DNA of 64,000 bases, taken from positions 6,882,001-6,946,000 of the forward strand of contig NZ_CP054932.1 of assembly GCF_013364275.1 (NCBI RefSeq), written 5' to 3'. Below the pieces are notes generated by a model. It saw nothing but the letters and a program-made list of their open reading frames with translations. It did no database searches and had not been told where the DNA came from. The stretch's first letter is position 1. Each line of letters starts with the position of its first letter. This DNA is from Actinomadura sp. NAK00032 (GTDB lineage Bacteria > Actinomycetota > Actinomycetes > Streptosporangiales > Streptosporangiaceae). The translations under genes and the position numbers were made by a program. This document shows positions 1 to 7,514 of the stretch, piece by piece.

Positions 1-2
1 CG

Positions 3-410
3 ATGCTGGTGGGCTTCGGGTCGGTCCTCGGCTTCCGGTTCCACACCGACCCGCTGTCGGTGGTGGCGGCGTTCGCGCTGGCGTACGTGTTCTACCTGGC
101 CGTGTGCTGGTTCTCGGTGCTGGTCGGCCTGATCGCGCCGTCGCCGGACACGGTCCAGGGCCTGTCCTTCCTCTGGGTGATGCCGCTGACGTTCGGCAGC
201 AACATCCTCGTCCCGAACACGGCCACGATGCCGGGATGGCTGCAGGCGTGGACGGACATCAACCCGGTCACCCACCTGGCCGCGTCGGTGCGGGCGCTGA
301 CCGTGGGCGGCCCGGTCGGGAACCACGTCTGGTACACGCTCGCGTGGGCGGCGGGGATCACCCTGGCGACGTTCCCGCTCGCCATGCGCATGTACTCGCG
401 GCGGGCCTGA
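3..410 (+). CDS. ABC-2 type transporter permease, C-terminal part (cut by window start)
   Basis: The reading frame is open from the first full codon, so the true start lies upstream and only the last 135 residues are visible. They hold three to four hydrophobic segments (about residues 21-45, 50-70 and 108-128). The stretch between them contains the VQGLSFLWVMPLTFGSN and PGWLQAWTDINPVTHLAASVRAL patterns typical of DrrB-like ABC-2 permeases, which export drugs or lipids together with a DrrA-like ATPase. The ATPase gene would be expected just outside the window. It ends in a short basic tail (MRMYSRRA). The family is clear; the substrate cannot be told. Confidence 0.85.
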   Translation: MLVGFGSVLGFRFHTDPLSVVAAFALAYVFYLAVCWFSVLVGLIAPSPDTVQGLSFLWVMPLTFGSNILVPNTATMPGWLQAWTDINPVTHLAASVRALTVGGPVGNHVWYTLAWAAGITLATFPLAMRMYSRRA

Positions 411-424
411 CGCCCGTCCACCAC

Positions 425-466
425 TGCGCGCGCCATCCCCGGACCACTCCCCGGATGGCGCGCGCA
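425..466. terminator. Hairpin terminator between convergent genes
   Basis: A perfect 14-bp stem (425-438 with 453-466, arm tgcgcgcgccatcc) closes a 14-nt loop. It lies between the permease stop and the stop of the opposing AfsR-like gene, so it probably serves both strands. No T-run follows, which is usual for GC-rich actinobacteria. Confidence 0.7.
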
Positions 467-521
467 CGCGTCCCCCGGGGTGGCCGGCTGCGGCCGGCTG
501 CGGCCGTCAGATGGACGCGAC

Positions 522-3500
522 TCAGATGGACGCGACGAGGTCGGCGCTCTGCTCGAAGACGTCCTGGCGGGTGACCAGGCGGCCGCGCTCGTAGGCGGCG
601 GCAAAGGCGTCGTCGCCGAGGGCGCCGGTCACCGCGGGCAGCGTCCGGCGGATCTCGTAGGAGGTGTCGTCGCGGTAGCCGTTCAGGGTGTGCGCGGTGC
701 CGAGCAGTTCGGCGGCGCGGACGAAGACGCCGCGCGCGGCGGCGTAGGCGGCCAGCCCCTCGATGAGCGACGCCACGGTCGGGTTGCCCATGAGGACGTC
801 GTCGTGCAGGTCGCGGAACGCCTCGGAGTGCCGGCGCCGTGCCTGGTCGAGGTCGCCGTCCTCCTCGGCGAGGCAGCCGAGGCGGCTGTGGGTCCGGCGG
901 GCGGTCTGCACGAAGTCGGGCCGGTGGCCGCGCGCCTCGACCCACTTGTGCGCGCGCTCGGCGTGGGCGCGTGCGGCGTCCCGGTCGCCTTCGTGCAGGG
1001 ACAGCTCGCACAGTTGCAGGGAGGCGCCGGCCGCTTCGGCGAACTCGCCGACCCGCTCGGTCTGCTCCACGGCGCGGTCGAGGTCCGCGCGGGCGCCCTC
1101 GACGTCGCCCTGGCGGGCGCGCGCACGGGCGAGCTGGATGAGGATCCCCGCGCCCTGCTCCGGGCTGACCTGGGCGGTGGCGTAGCCGTGCGCCTCCTCG
1201 CCGAGCCGGATGGCCTCGGCCGCCTCGCCGCGCGCCAGCGCGACCTGCATCATCCCGCTCAGCGCGACGATCATCCCGAACCGGTCGCCCATCTCCCGGA
1301 ACCGCGCGTAGCCGTCGGCGGTCTCCGCGGCCGCCTCGTCGATCTCCCCGGTGTGGATCGCCATGTGCCCGAGGCAGACGCGGACGATGGCGCGGAGCCA
1401 CGGGTCGGGATGGTCGTCGATGTCGTTCAGGCGCCGTCGCATCGTCTCCATGTCGCCGCTGAAGATGCTGGCCGCGCACTGGGCGAGGGCCAGGATGGGA
1501 TGCGTCGGCCTGTCGGGGATGACGGAGGCGATCTCCTCCAGGGCGGTGTTCAGCGCCTCCCTTGTCGGGCCGGCCTCCTTCTTCATCTCGGTGATGAGGC
1601 GGGACGAGATGACGCAGAGCGCGTGCTCCTCCTCCAGGCCGGGGGGCGGGGTGTCGCCGGCCATCGCGTGCACGGCGACCGCCCAGCCGCCCGCCTCCGT
1701 CTCCATGTCGCGCAGGATGAAGAAGAACACCAGGGCCGCAAGCAGCCGCAGCCCGGTCTCGACGTCGCCGGTCTCGGTCACGTGGCGGAACGCCGCCGCG
1801 ATGTTGCCGCGTTCGGCGGAGATCCGCTCGGCCCAGCGCAGCTGGTCGTGGCGGCGCAGCTCCGGCTCGGCGCGCTCGGCGAAGCCGACGAGGTAGCCGG
1901 CGTGCGCGTCCCGGACGCGCCGGGCCTCGCCGGACTGCTCCAGCCGCTCCCCCGCGTACACGCGGACGGTCTCCAGCAGCCGGTAGCGGACCTCGGCGTC
2001 GCCGTCCGCCATCACCAGCGACTTGTCGACCAGGGCGGCGATGACGTCGATGACGTCGTGCGGGTCGGGGGCGTCGGGGGCGTCCAGGCCGCACACGTGC
2101 CCGGCGCTCTCGGGGGTGGCGCCGCCGGCGAAGACGGAGAGCCGGCGCAGGACGGTGCGCTCGGCGTCGTCCAGCAGGTCCCAGCTCCAGTCGACGACGG
2201 CGCGCAGCGTGCGGTGCCGGGGCAGCGCGGTGCGGCTGCCGCCGGCCAGCAGCCGGAACCGGTCGCCGAGCCGGGCCGCGACCTGGCCGGGCGTGAGGGA
2301 GCGCAGCCGGGCGGCGGCCAGCTCGATCGCGAGCGGGATGCCGTCGAGCGCCCGGCAGATCGCGACGACGTCGGCGGCGGTGCCGGCGTCGACGGCGAAG
2401 CCGGGGCGGACGGCGCCGGCGCGGTCGGCGAACAGCCGGACCGACGCGTAGCCGAGCGCGGCGGCCGGGTCGGCGGCGTCCTCGTCCGGCAGCGGCAGCG
2501 ACGGGACGGGGCACAGCGACTCGCCGGTGATGCCGAGGGGTTCGCGGCTCGTCGCGAGGATCCGGACGCCCTGCGCCTGCGCGAGGACGTGGTCGACGAG
2601 CCGCGCGACCGCGTCGATGAGGTGCTCGCAGTTGTCGAGCACGATGAGCATCCGCTTGGCGGCGAGGAAGTCGGTGAGCCGCTCGACGGGCCGCACGGCC
2701 ATCCGCGTCTCGCCCGGCCGGACGGTCTCGGGGACGCCGAGCGCCGACAGCACGGCCTGCACGGCGTCGCCGGGTTCACTGACCGGGGCGAGCGGGACGA
2801 ACCAGGCGCCGTCCGGCATCTCGTCGACGAGCGCGGCGGCGCTCTCACCGGCCAGCCGCGTCTTGCCGGCGCCGCCGGGGCCGGTGAGCGTGACGAGCCG
2901 GGTCTCGCGGAGCAGCTTGCCGACCCGCCGCGACTCCTCCTCCCGGCCGACGAAGCTGGTGAGCTGCGCGGGCAGGTTGGTGCGGGGGGCGGGCGCGGCG
3001 GCGGGGACGGCCGGGACGGCGGCGGGCGCGGGCTCGGCAGCCGGTGCTTCCCGCCGCAGGATCGACAGGTGGACGGCGGCCAGCTCCGGGGACGGGTCGA
3101 CGCCGAGCCGGTCGGCGAGCGCGCGCCGCGTCTCCTCGTACACCTCCAGCGCCTCGGCCTGCCGCCCCGCCGCGCACAGCGCGCGCATGAGCTGCCCGCG
3201 CAGCCGTTCGCGGAGCGGGTTGGCGGCGGCGAGCGGCTCCAGCTCGGCGGCCGGCGGGACGGGCAGGCCGGCGGCGAGTTCCGCTTCGACGCGGTCCTCG
3301 ACGGCGGCGACCCGCAGCTCCTCCAGCCGCGCGGCGAGCGGGTACGCGAAGTCGGCGTCGGCGACGTCGGCGAGGGCGGGGCCCCGCCACAGCGCGAGCG
3401 CGGCCCGCAGCGCGGCCGCCCGCCGCGCCGGGTCGCCCTCGGCGCGGGCCGCCGCGGCGCCGCGCTCGAACGCGACCGCGTCGACCTCCGCCGGGTCGAT

Positions 3501-3761
3501 GCCGAGCCGGTAGCCGGCCGGCCCGTGCTCGACGACGTCCCGGCCGGCGACGCCGCGCAGCCGGGAGACGAGCGCCTGCAGTGCGTTGCCGCCGGGCGGG
3601 GCGCCCTCCCACAGGTCGTCCAGCAGCCGCTCGGCGGACACGGGCCGACCGCCCTCGGCGGCCAGCCGGACGAGCAGGGCGCGCAGCCGCCGGCCGCCGA
3701 CCTCGACGGGCCGGGCGGCCTCGTCCCGCACGTCGAGCGGGCCCAGGATGCCGATGCGCAC
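522..3761 (-). CDS. AfsR/SARP-family regulator with NB-ARC ATPase and TPR domains
   Basis: A 1079-residue regulator. Residues 1-90 form an OmpR-type winged helix (MRIGILGPLDV). Residues 95-240 are the bacterial transcriptional activation domain. After an Ala/Pro linker comes an NB-ARC ATPase with Walker A GPGGAGKT (294-301) and Walker B MLIVLDN (371-377). The C-terminal half is rich in TPR-like helices. By family such proteins activate secondary-metabolite or developmental genes in an ATP-dependent way. The start is GTG, with AAAGGGGA just upstream. No biosynthetic genes lie beside it here, so its target is unknown; the ABC permease to the left is the only candidate in view. The last 15 nt including the stop are duplicated (see findings). 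Confidence 0.93.
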   Translation of the reverse strand: MRIGILGPLDVRDEAARPVEVGGRRLRALLVRLAAEGGRPVSAERLLDDLWEGAPPGGNALQALVSRLRGVAGRDVVEHGPAGYRLGIDPAEVDAVAFERGAAAARAEGDPARRAAALRAALALWRGPALADVADADFAYPLAARLEELRVAAVEDRVEAELAAGLPVPPAAELEPLAAANPLRERLRGQLMRALCAAGRQAEALEVYEETRRALADRLGVDPSPELAAVHLSILRREAPAAEPAPAAVPAVPAAAPAPRTNLPAQLTSFVGREEESRRVGKLLRETRLVTLTGPGGAGKTRLAGESAAALVDEMPDGAWFVPLAPVSEPGDAVQAVLSALGVPETVRPGETRMAVRPVERLTDFLAAKRMLIVLDNCEHLIDAVARLVDHVLAQAQGVRILATSREPLGITGESLCPVPSLPLPDEDAADPAAALGYASVRLFADRAGAVRPGFAVDAGTAADVVAICRALDGIPLAIELAAARLRSLTPGQVAARLGDRFRLLAGGSRTALPRHRTLRAVVDWSWDLLDDAERTVLRRLSVFAGGATPESAGHVCGLDAPDAPDPHDVIDVIAALVDKSLVMADGDAEVRYRLLETVRVYAGERLEQSGEARRVRDAHAGYLVGFAERAEPELRRHDQLRWAERISAERGNIAAAFRHVTETGDVETGLRLLAALVFFFILRDMETEAGGWAVAVHAMAGDTPPPGLEEEHALCVISSRLITEMKKEAGPTREALNTALEEIASVIPDRPTHPILALAQCAASIFSGDMETMRRRLNDIDDHPDPWLRAIVRVCLGHMAIHTGEIDEAAAETADGYARFREMGDRFGMIVALSGMMQVALARGEAAEAIRLGEEAHGYATAQVSPEQGAGILIQLARARARQGDVEGARADLDRAVEQTERVGEFAEAAGASLQLCELSLHEGDRDAARAHAERAHKWVEARGHRPDFVQTARRTHSRLGCLAEEDGDLDQARRRHSEAFRDLHDDVLMGNPTVASLIEGLAAYAAARGVFVRAAELLGTAHTLNGYRDDTSYEIRRTLPAVTGALGDDAFAAAYERGRLVTRQDVFEQSADLVASI

Positions 3762-3793
3762 GAGTCCCCTTTCCGGGTGCCATTCTCGCCGAT

Positions 3794-3817
3794 GTGTGGA
3801 CTTCGTGTGTCGGGTAG
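3794..3817 (+). promoter_or_regulatory. Candidate sigma-B-type promoter, near-leaderless
   Basis: GTGT (3794-3797), a 14-nt spacer and GGGTAG (3812-3817) fit the Streptomyces sigma-B consensus GNNT-N14-16-GGGTAY except for the last base. The -10 element ends only 9 nt before the ATG at 3827, leaving almost no 5' leader. The second copy at 4965-4988 makes chance less likely. Confidence 0.45.
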
Positions 3818-3826
3818 TCGTTCCGT

Positions 3827-4084
3827 ATGCCTAGAGCACAGATCAAGGACGAGAAGACGTACCAGAAGCTGCGCGACCGGGGCGAGAGCAAGGAGAAGGC
3901 CGCGCGGATCGCGAACGCCTCCGCGAACCGCGGCAAGAAGAACGTCGGCCGCAAGGGCGGCAAGAACCCCTCCTACGACGACTGGACGAAGGACGAACTG
4001 CTCGGCCGCGCCCGCGAGATCGGCATCCAGGGCCGCTCCTCGATGAACAAGTCGGAGCTGGTCAAGGCGCTGCGCGACCACTAG
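3827..4084 (+). CDS. Small basic Rho-N/DUF7218-like protein
   Basis: An 85-residue, lysine-rich protein. The N-terminal half (KDEKTYQKLRDRGESKEKAARIANA) resembles small actinobacterial DUF7218 proteins. The C-terminal 35 residues (YDDWTKDELLGRAREIGIQGRSSMNKSELVKALR) look like the Rho termination factor N-terminal / SAP-like helix-extended-loop-helix fold, which binds nucleic acids. The charge and fold suggest DNA or RNA binding, but the role is unknown. No clear Shine-Dalgarno precedes the ATG, which fits a near-leaderless transcript from the promoter just upstream. The VOC gene begins at the very next base after its TAG stop, so the two are co-transcribed. Confidence 0.8.
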   Translation: MPRAQIKDEKTYQKLRDRGESKEKAARIANASANRGKKNVGRKGGKNPSYDDWTKDELLGRAREIGIQGRSSMNKSELVKALRDH

Positions 4085-4444
4085 ATGGAACTCGTCTTCG
4101 TGCTGGACTGCCGCGACCCCGACGCGCTCGCCGACTTCTGGGCCGCCGCCCTCGGCTACGACCGCGGCGGATACGACCCCCCGTACGTCCACCTGACGGC
4201 CCCGTCCGGGCGGGGCCCGATGATCCTGCTGCAGCGCGTCCCCGAGCCGAAGTCCGGCAAGAACCGCATGCACCCGGACCTCCGCGTCACCGACATGGGC
4301 GCGGAACTCGCCCGCGTCACCGGGCTCGGCGCCACCGTCGTCCGCGGGCCCTTCGTGGACGACGGCTGGCCGACCACGGTGCTCGCCGACCCGCAGGGCA
4401 ACGAGTTCTGCCTGATCGTCGACCCCCGGAAGGAGAAGCGATGA
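4085..4444 (+). CDS. VOC (glyoxalase/bleomycin-resistance fold) protein
   Basis: A 119-residue single-domain protein of the vicinal-oxygen-chelate superfamily. It opens with MELVFVLDCRDPDALADFWAAALGY and ends with the typical GNEFCLIVDP strand. The central KNRMHPDLRVTD, with its His, matches the glyoxalase-like subfamily common in actinobacteria. The substrate cannot be inferred. The ATG directly abuts the upstream stop (TAGATG), and its own stop overlaps the next start (ATGA at 4441), so it is translationally coupled in a three-gene operon. Confidence 0.88.
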   Translation: MELVFVLDCRDPDALADFWAAALGYDRGGYDPPYVHLTAPSGRGPMILLQRVPEPKSGKNRMHPDLRVTDMGAELARVTGLGATVVRGPFVDDGWPTTVLADPQGNEFCLIVDPRKEKR

Positions 4445-4950
4445 ACGCGGTCGTCGACACCGCGCGCAAGCAGAAGGAGGAGTACGCCGCCGGGGCGGAC
4501 CGCCCGCTCGGCTCCTACCTCGGCACGCTCGGCGTGTACGCGCTCACGACGGCGGCGATGGCGTTGATCGGCCGCCGGCTGCGCGACCGTCCGCCGGCCA
4601 TCGGCGCCGCCGACCTGGCGCTGATGACGGTCACGACGCACAAGGTCGCGCGGCTGATCGCCAAGGACCCGGTGACGAGCCCGCTGCGCGCCCCCTTCAC
4701 CCGCTACTCGGGGACGGCCGGGCCGTCCGAGGTCGCGGAGGAGGTGCGCGGCAGGGGCGTCCGGCACGCCGTCGGGGAGCTGATCACCTGCCCGTTCTGC
4801 ACGGCCCAGTGGGTCGCGACGGCCTACGCGGCGGGCCTGGTGTTCGCCCCGGAGGCCACCCGTCTCGCGGGCGTCACCATGACGGCGGTCGCCGGCTCGG
4901 ACTGGCTGCAGCTCGCCTACGCGCGCCTCCAGCAGTCGGCTGAGGGCTGA
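4441..4950 (+). CDS. DUF1360 membrane-associated protein
   Basis: A 169-residue protein of the DUF1360 family. It has a hydrophobic helix at about residues 26-42, the conserved ALMTVTTHKVARLIAKDPVTSPLRAPFTRY segment, and a C-terminal LITCPFCTAQWVATAYAAGL segment whose CPFC Cys pair is characteristic of the family. Relatives include Bacillus sporulation-associated proteins, but the biochemical role is not known. Its ATG overlaps the VOC stop codon, making it the third gene of the operon that starts at the sigma-B-like promoter before 3827. Confidence 0.85.
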   Translation: MNAVVDTARKQKEEYAAGADRPLGSYLGTLGVYALTTAAMALIGRRLRDRPPAIGAADLALMTVTTHKVARLIAKDPVTSPLRAPFTRYSGTAGPSEVAEEVRGRGVRHAVGELITCPFCTAQWVATAYAAGLVFAPEATRLAGVTMTAVAGSDWLQLAYARLQQSAEG

Positions 4951-4964
4951 CCGGACTTCTTTAC

Positions 4965-4988
4965 GTTTGTCCCAGCTGCAACGGGTAC
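4965..4988 (+). promoter_or_regulatory. Candidate sigma-B-type promoter before the baeRF gene
   Basis: GTTT (4965-4968), a 14-nt spacer and GGGTAC (4983-4988) match the Streptomyces sigma-B consensus GNNT-N14-16-GGGTAY exactly. The ATG is at 4998, so transcription would start within a few bases of it. No Shine-Dalgarno sequence is visible. Confidence 0.55.
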
Positions 4989-4997
4989 GGCCGTCCC

Positions 4998-6107
4998 ATG
5001 GATCTGGCATTCCTCAAGACGCTGTATGAACGTCCGGGCCCCTACGCGTCGGTCTACGCCGACCTGACCCGGACGACCGAGGACGCGGCCAAGGCCGCGG
5101 AGCTGCGGTGGCGGGCGCTGCGCGCGGAACTGGAGGACCAGAACACCCCCAAGGCCACCCTCCGCGCGATCGCGCGGACCATCGAGGAGGAGCTGGCGAT
5201 GCGCCGCTCCGAGGGCATCGTGGTCTTCGCGGCCGACGGCGAGGTCGTGCACCGCGAGCGCCTCCCCCACCCGCCCCGCATCACCCGCGCGACCCTCGCG
5301 CCGCTCCCGGACGTCCTGCCGTACCTGGCCGAACGCGGCGAGCAGTTCCCGCATCTGGTGGCCGTCGTCGACCGGCGCGGCGGCGCGATCGACTGCGTCG
5401 GCGCCGACGGCAGGCACGAGCACATCGACGTGCGGGGGGACGAGGAGTTCCCCATCCGCAAGGTGAAGGCCGGCGACTGGAACCAGTCCCGGTACCAGCG
5501 CTCCTCGGAGAACACCTGGAAGATCAACGCCAAGAAGGTCGCCCACGAGATCGACCGCGCCGCCGACCGCTGCCGCGCCGAGGCCGTCGTGATCGCCGGC
5601 GACATCCGGGCCCGCAACGCCGTCCTGGAGGAGGTGTCGGAGAGCGTCCTGGAGCACACCGTCGAGGCGGACAAGAACACCGGCATCAACGACCCGGAGC
5701 TGGACGAGGAGCTGAACCGCCTCCTCAAGCTGAAGACGGCCGAACGCGTCATGACCGTCGCCGAGCGCTTCGACCGCGAACTCGCCAACGGCGAGCGCGC
5801 GGTGTCGGGCCTGCCCGCGACGACGCAGGCGCTCCGGCACGGCCAGGTGGAGACGCTGCTCCTCATGGACGACACCGACTCGGACGACCGGCTGTGGATC
5901 GGCCCCGACCCGATCCAGGTGGCCGCCACCGCCGAGGAGCTCCGCGAGGAGTTCGGCATCACCGACCCCCGGGCGGACCGCGCGGACGCGGCCCTGGTGC
6001 GCGCCGCAGCGGCCACCGACAGCGAACTGGTCGTCGTGCCGTCCAACGACCAGGCTCCGGACCAGCCCGTGGGCGCCGTCCTGCGCTACACCACGACCCC
6101 CGCCTGA
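4998..6107 (+). CDS. baeRF-family protein, homologue of M. tuberculosis Rv2629
   Basis: A 369-residue protein that looks full length for the Rv2629 group (about 374 residues). The start MDLAFLKTLYERPGPYASVYADLTRTTEDA and the central VVDRRGGAIDCVGADGRHEHIDVRG match the bacterial archaeo-eukaryotic release-factor-like (baeRF) family. These are eRF1/Vms1-related proteins thought to act on ribosomes or peptidyl-tRNA, and Rv2629-type members are described as ribosome hibernation factors. Rv2629 belongs to the dormancy regulon, so the sigma-B-like promoter and apparent leaderless start fit a stress role. Function is inferred from the family; no catalytic residues were verified. Confidence 0.82.
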   Translation: MDLAFLKTLYERPGPYASVYADLTRTTEDAAKAAELRWRALRAELEDQNTPKATLRAIARTIEEELAMRRSEGIVVFAADGEVVHRERLPHPPRITRATLAPLPDVLPYLAERGEQFPHLVAVVDRRGGAIDCVGADGRHEHIDVRGDEEFPIRKVKAGDWNQSRYQRSSENTWKINAKKVAHEIDRAADRCRAEAVVIAGDIRARNAVLEEVSESVLEHTVEADKNTGINDPELDEELNRLLKLKTAERVMTVAERFDRELANGERAVSGLPATTQALRHGQVETLLLMDDTDSDDRLWIGPDPIQVAATAEELREEFGITDPRADRADAALVRAAAATDSELVVVPSNDQAPDQPVGAVLRYTTTPA

Positions 6108-6117
6108 AACGACGAAG

Positions 6118-6144
6118 GAGTGGCGGCCCGCAGGCCGACCACTC
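6118..6144 (-). terminator. Terminator downstream of the first tRNA-Ala
   Basis: On the minus strand GAGTGG / CCACTC encloses CGGCC / GGCCG with a one-base bulge and a TGCG loop, followed by CTTCGTCGTTTC. It lies 13 nt after the tRNA 3' end. Confidence 0.75.
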
Positions 6145-6156
6145 CGAAGCCGAGCG

Positions 6157-6229
6157 TGGAGCTATGGGGATTCGAACCCCAGACCTCCTCCATGCCATGG
6201 AGGCGCGCTACCAACTGCGCCATAGCCCC
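6157..6229 (-). tRNA. tRNA-Ala (anticodon GGC)
   Basis: A 73-nt cloverleaf on the minus strand. The acceptor stem is GGGGCTA/TAGCTCC with discriminator A, the D-arm GCGCAGTTGGTAGCGC, the anticodon stem CCTCC/GGAGG around loop ATGGCAT (anticodon GGC), and the T-arm TGGGGTTCGAATCCCCA. CCA is not encoded. It is base-for-base identical to the copy at 7364-7436. Confidence 0.97.
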
Positions 6230-6310
6230 TCGGTCGAGGAAAAGCTTAGTGCACGCTGGGAGCGGTTGAGACACGGGCCGCGAAGGACGCCCCTCCGCGG
6301 CCCGTGAGGG

Positions 6311-6772
6311 TCAGCGGCCGCCGGCCGTGTAGGTGTACGTGCCCTCGTCGAGGGTCGGCACCGTGACGGTGAGGCTTTTGGGCATTTCCACGAGGCCGAG
6401 GAGCTTGGCGTCGTCCTGGGCGGCGGTGCGCCCGTCCGGAGCGGTGTAGGTGCCCTCGACCGGCGCGGTCTCCGCCCCCTCCGCGCCCTCCGCGCCCTCG
6501 GTGCCCTTGGTGTCCCACCCGTCCGCTGCACCCGGCGCGTCCTGCGAGTTCTGCTCGGCCCTCGTCGTGCACACGGCCCTGGTGAGGTCGGGGCTCTTCA
6601 GCAGCGAGTTGAGCAGCGACGTCAGGAAGTTCAGCGCCTCGGGGCAGTCGTTCAGGGTGTAGGTCCGCGGGACGGGCGGCGGCGCCTCCGCCGCGGACGC
6701 CGGCACGGCCACCGCCGTGACGGCCGCCGCCGCGACCGCGGCGGGCAGCAGCCCGAGCTTCGGGGTTCTCAT
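6311..6772 (-). CDS. Secreted hypothetical protein
   Basis: A 153-residue protein starting at the ATG at 6772 (GAGAGGG lies 9 nt upstream; an in-frame TTG three codons earlier is less likely). The N-terminus is a signal peptide: basic MRTPK, a hydrophobic run of about 20 residues, then an Ala-x-Ala cleavage region (VPASAAEAP). The mature part has two cysteines, in NDCPEAL and AVCTTR. A Gly/Glu-rich spacer (GTEGAEGAEGAE) and a C-terminal YTAPDGRT ... GTYTYTAGGR pair of similar short motifs follow. I do not recognise a family. It is probably an exported or surface protein of unknown role. Confidence 0.7.
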   Translation of the reverse strand: MRTPKLGLLPAAVAAAAVTAVAVPASAAEAPPPVPRTYTLNDCPEALNFLTSLLNSLLKSPDLTRAVCTTRAEQNSQDAPGAADGWDTKGTEGAEGAEGAETAPVEGTYTAPDGRTAAQDDAKLLGLVEMPKSLTVTVPTLDEGTYTYTAGGR

Positions 6773-6786
6773 TGGGGTCAACCCTC

Positions 6787-6830
6787 TCGATCATGCATCG
6801 CCACGTCATTGGCTGTTCCCGCATGATCGA
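6787..6830. promoter_or_regulatory. Long-spaced inverted repeat upstream of the secreted-protein gene
   Basis: Perfect 10-bp arms tcgatcatgc (6787-6796) and gcatgatcga (6821-6830) with a 24-nt spacer. They start 15 bp upstream of the chosen ATG at 6772, so they lie in its promoter or leader. They could be an operator bound by a dimer at two half-sites, or a hairpin in the mRNA leader. Confidence 0.4.
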
Positions 6831-6885
6831 CAGTGCGAAGCGCGGCCGGAGCAAAGGTAGCCGCCGCCATGGCGAAGGCTTTGCG

Positions 6886-7116
6886 TCAGCTCCACCCGAG
6901 CCGCTCGGCGACCTCGTCGGGCGCGTACCCGCGGTGCCCGCCGTCGCCGATCCACACCATGCCGTCCGCCTCCGCGACGCCCCCCACGGCGTGCTCCTGC
7001 GGCATCCGCGGCTGGACCGCCAGCCGCACCTGCGTCCCCGGCTCGAACCGGCGCAGTTCGTCGATGAGGTCGGCCACGGTGACCTCTCGCTTCGCCCCCC
7101 TGCGATGTCTTCCCAT
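6886..7116 (-). CDS. Small conserved actinobacterial protein, function unknown
   Basis: A protein of about 76 residues. The core is VADLIDELRRFEPGTQVRLAVQPRMPQEHAVGGV ... ERLGWS. Similar short proteins with the VADLIDEL and VRLAVQP pattern are widespread in actinobacteria without an assigned function. The start is uncertain: ATG at 7116 gives an N-terminus MGRHRRGAKREV, while the GTG at 7077 has a better-placed GAGAGG and would give 63 residues starting at VADL. It lies alone on the minus strand between the two tRNA-Ala genes. Confidence 0.65.
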   Translation of the reverse strand: MGRHRRGAKREVTVADLIDELRRFEPGTQVRLAVQPRMPQEHAVGGVAEADGMVWIGDGGHRGYAPDEVAERLGWS

Positions 7117-7252
7117 ACCCCGCATGAAACCATCCCGCCCCCCATGCTCAGGCCGTCCAGCACCCTCCCATTCGCCAGACGGCCCCAACCAAGAGCCAAG
7201 GGGCACCCAAGCAAGCGGTGGACGACCGCAGACCGCGACCGGCAAGGGGGCG

Positions 7253-7299
7253 TGGGGGGCGGAGCCCCCCACATCGGGGGCCCGGGGGTCGCCCCCCGG
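7253..7299. repeat. Pair of G/C-run intergenic hairpins
   Basis: Two adjacent hairpins: tgggggg / cccccca (7253-7259 with 7265-7271) and ccggggg / cccccgg (7282-7288 with 7293-7299). On the minus strand the second reads CCGGGGGGCGACCCCCGG followed by a C-run, which is close to the element at 8657-8676. Confidence 0.6.
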
Positions 7300-7313
7300 A
7301 CAAAACGACGAAG

Positions 7314-7352
7314 GAGTGGCGGGAAAGGAGCAAAGCTCCGACCACACCACTC
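7314..7352 (-). terminator. Terminator downstream of the second tRNA-Ala
   Basis: On the minus strand the outer GAGTGG / CCACTC encloses an inner GGAGC-TTT-GCTCC hairpin, then TTCGTCGTTTT. The outer arms and the 20-nt flank (7303-7322) are shared with the terminator at 6118-6144. Confidence 0.65.
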
Positions 7353-7363
7353 CCAACTCCGAG

Positions 7364-7436
7364 TGGAGCTATGGGGATTCGAACCCCAGACCTCCTCCAT
7401 GCCATGGAGGCGCGCTACCAACTGCGCCATAGCCCC
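7364..7436 (-). tRNA. tRNA-Ala (anticodon GGC), second identical copy
   Basis: The same 73 nt as the tRNA at 6157-6229: GGC anticodon in an ATGGCAT loop, T-arm TTCGAAT, discriminator A, no encoded CCA. Its own promoter is visible upstream at 7475-7503. Confidence 0.97.
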
Positions 7437-7474
7437 GCCGCTGCGTGGACGTTCATCCCGCAGCGCCCCGTCAG

Positions 7475-7503
7475 TGTATAGGACGGACGGGGCTGCTCTC
7501 GAA
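7475..7503 (-). promoter_or_regulatory. Promoter of the second tRNA-Ala
   Basis: On the minus strand the -35 TTCGAG (7498-7503) and -10 TATACA (7475-7480) are 17 nt apart. The -10 lies about 38 nt before the mature tRNA 5' end, leaving a short leader for RNase P processing. Confidence 0.55.
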
Positions 7504-7514
7504 TCGTTTGCCGG

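Noticed and set aside
1..4000. Biosynthetic gene cluster controlled by the AfsR-like regulator
   Set aside because: No biosynthetic enzymes lie in the window near it; only the end of one transporter gene is visible.
480..4046. Very long plus-strand open frame opposite the AfsR-like gene
   Set aside because: It mirrors the codon-position GC bias of the real minus-strand gene, has Gly/Ala/Arg-rich nonsense composition and no recognisable domain.
6086..6274. Open frame beginning MAQLVARLHGMEEVWGSNPH across the first tRNA-Ala (and a similar one at the second)
   Set aside because: This is the translation of the tRNA gene itself; the cloverleaf fully explains it.
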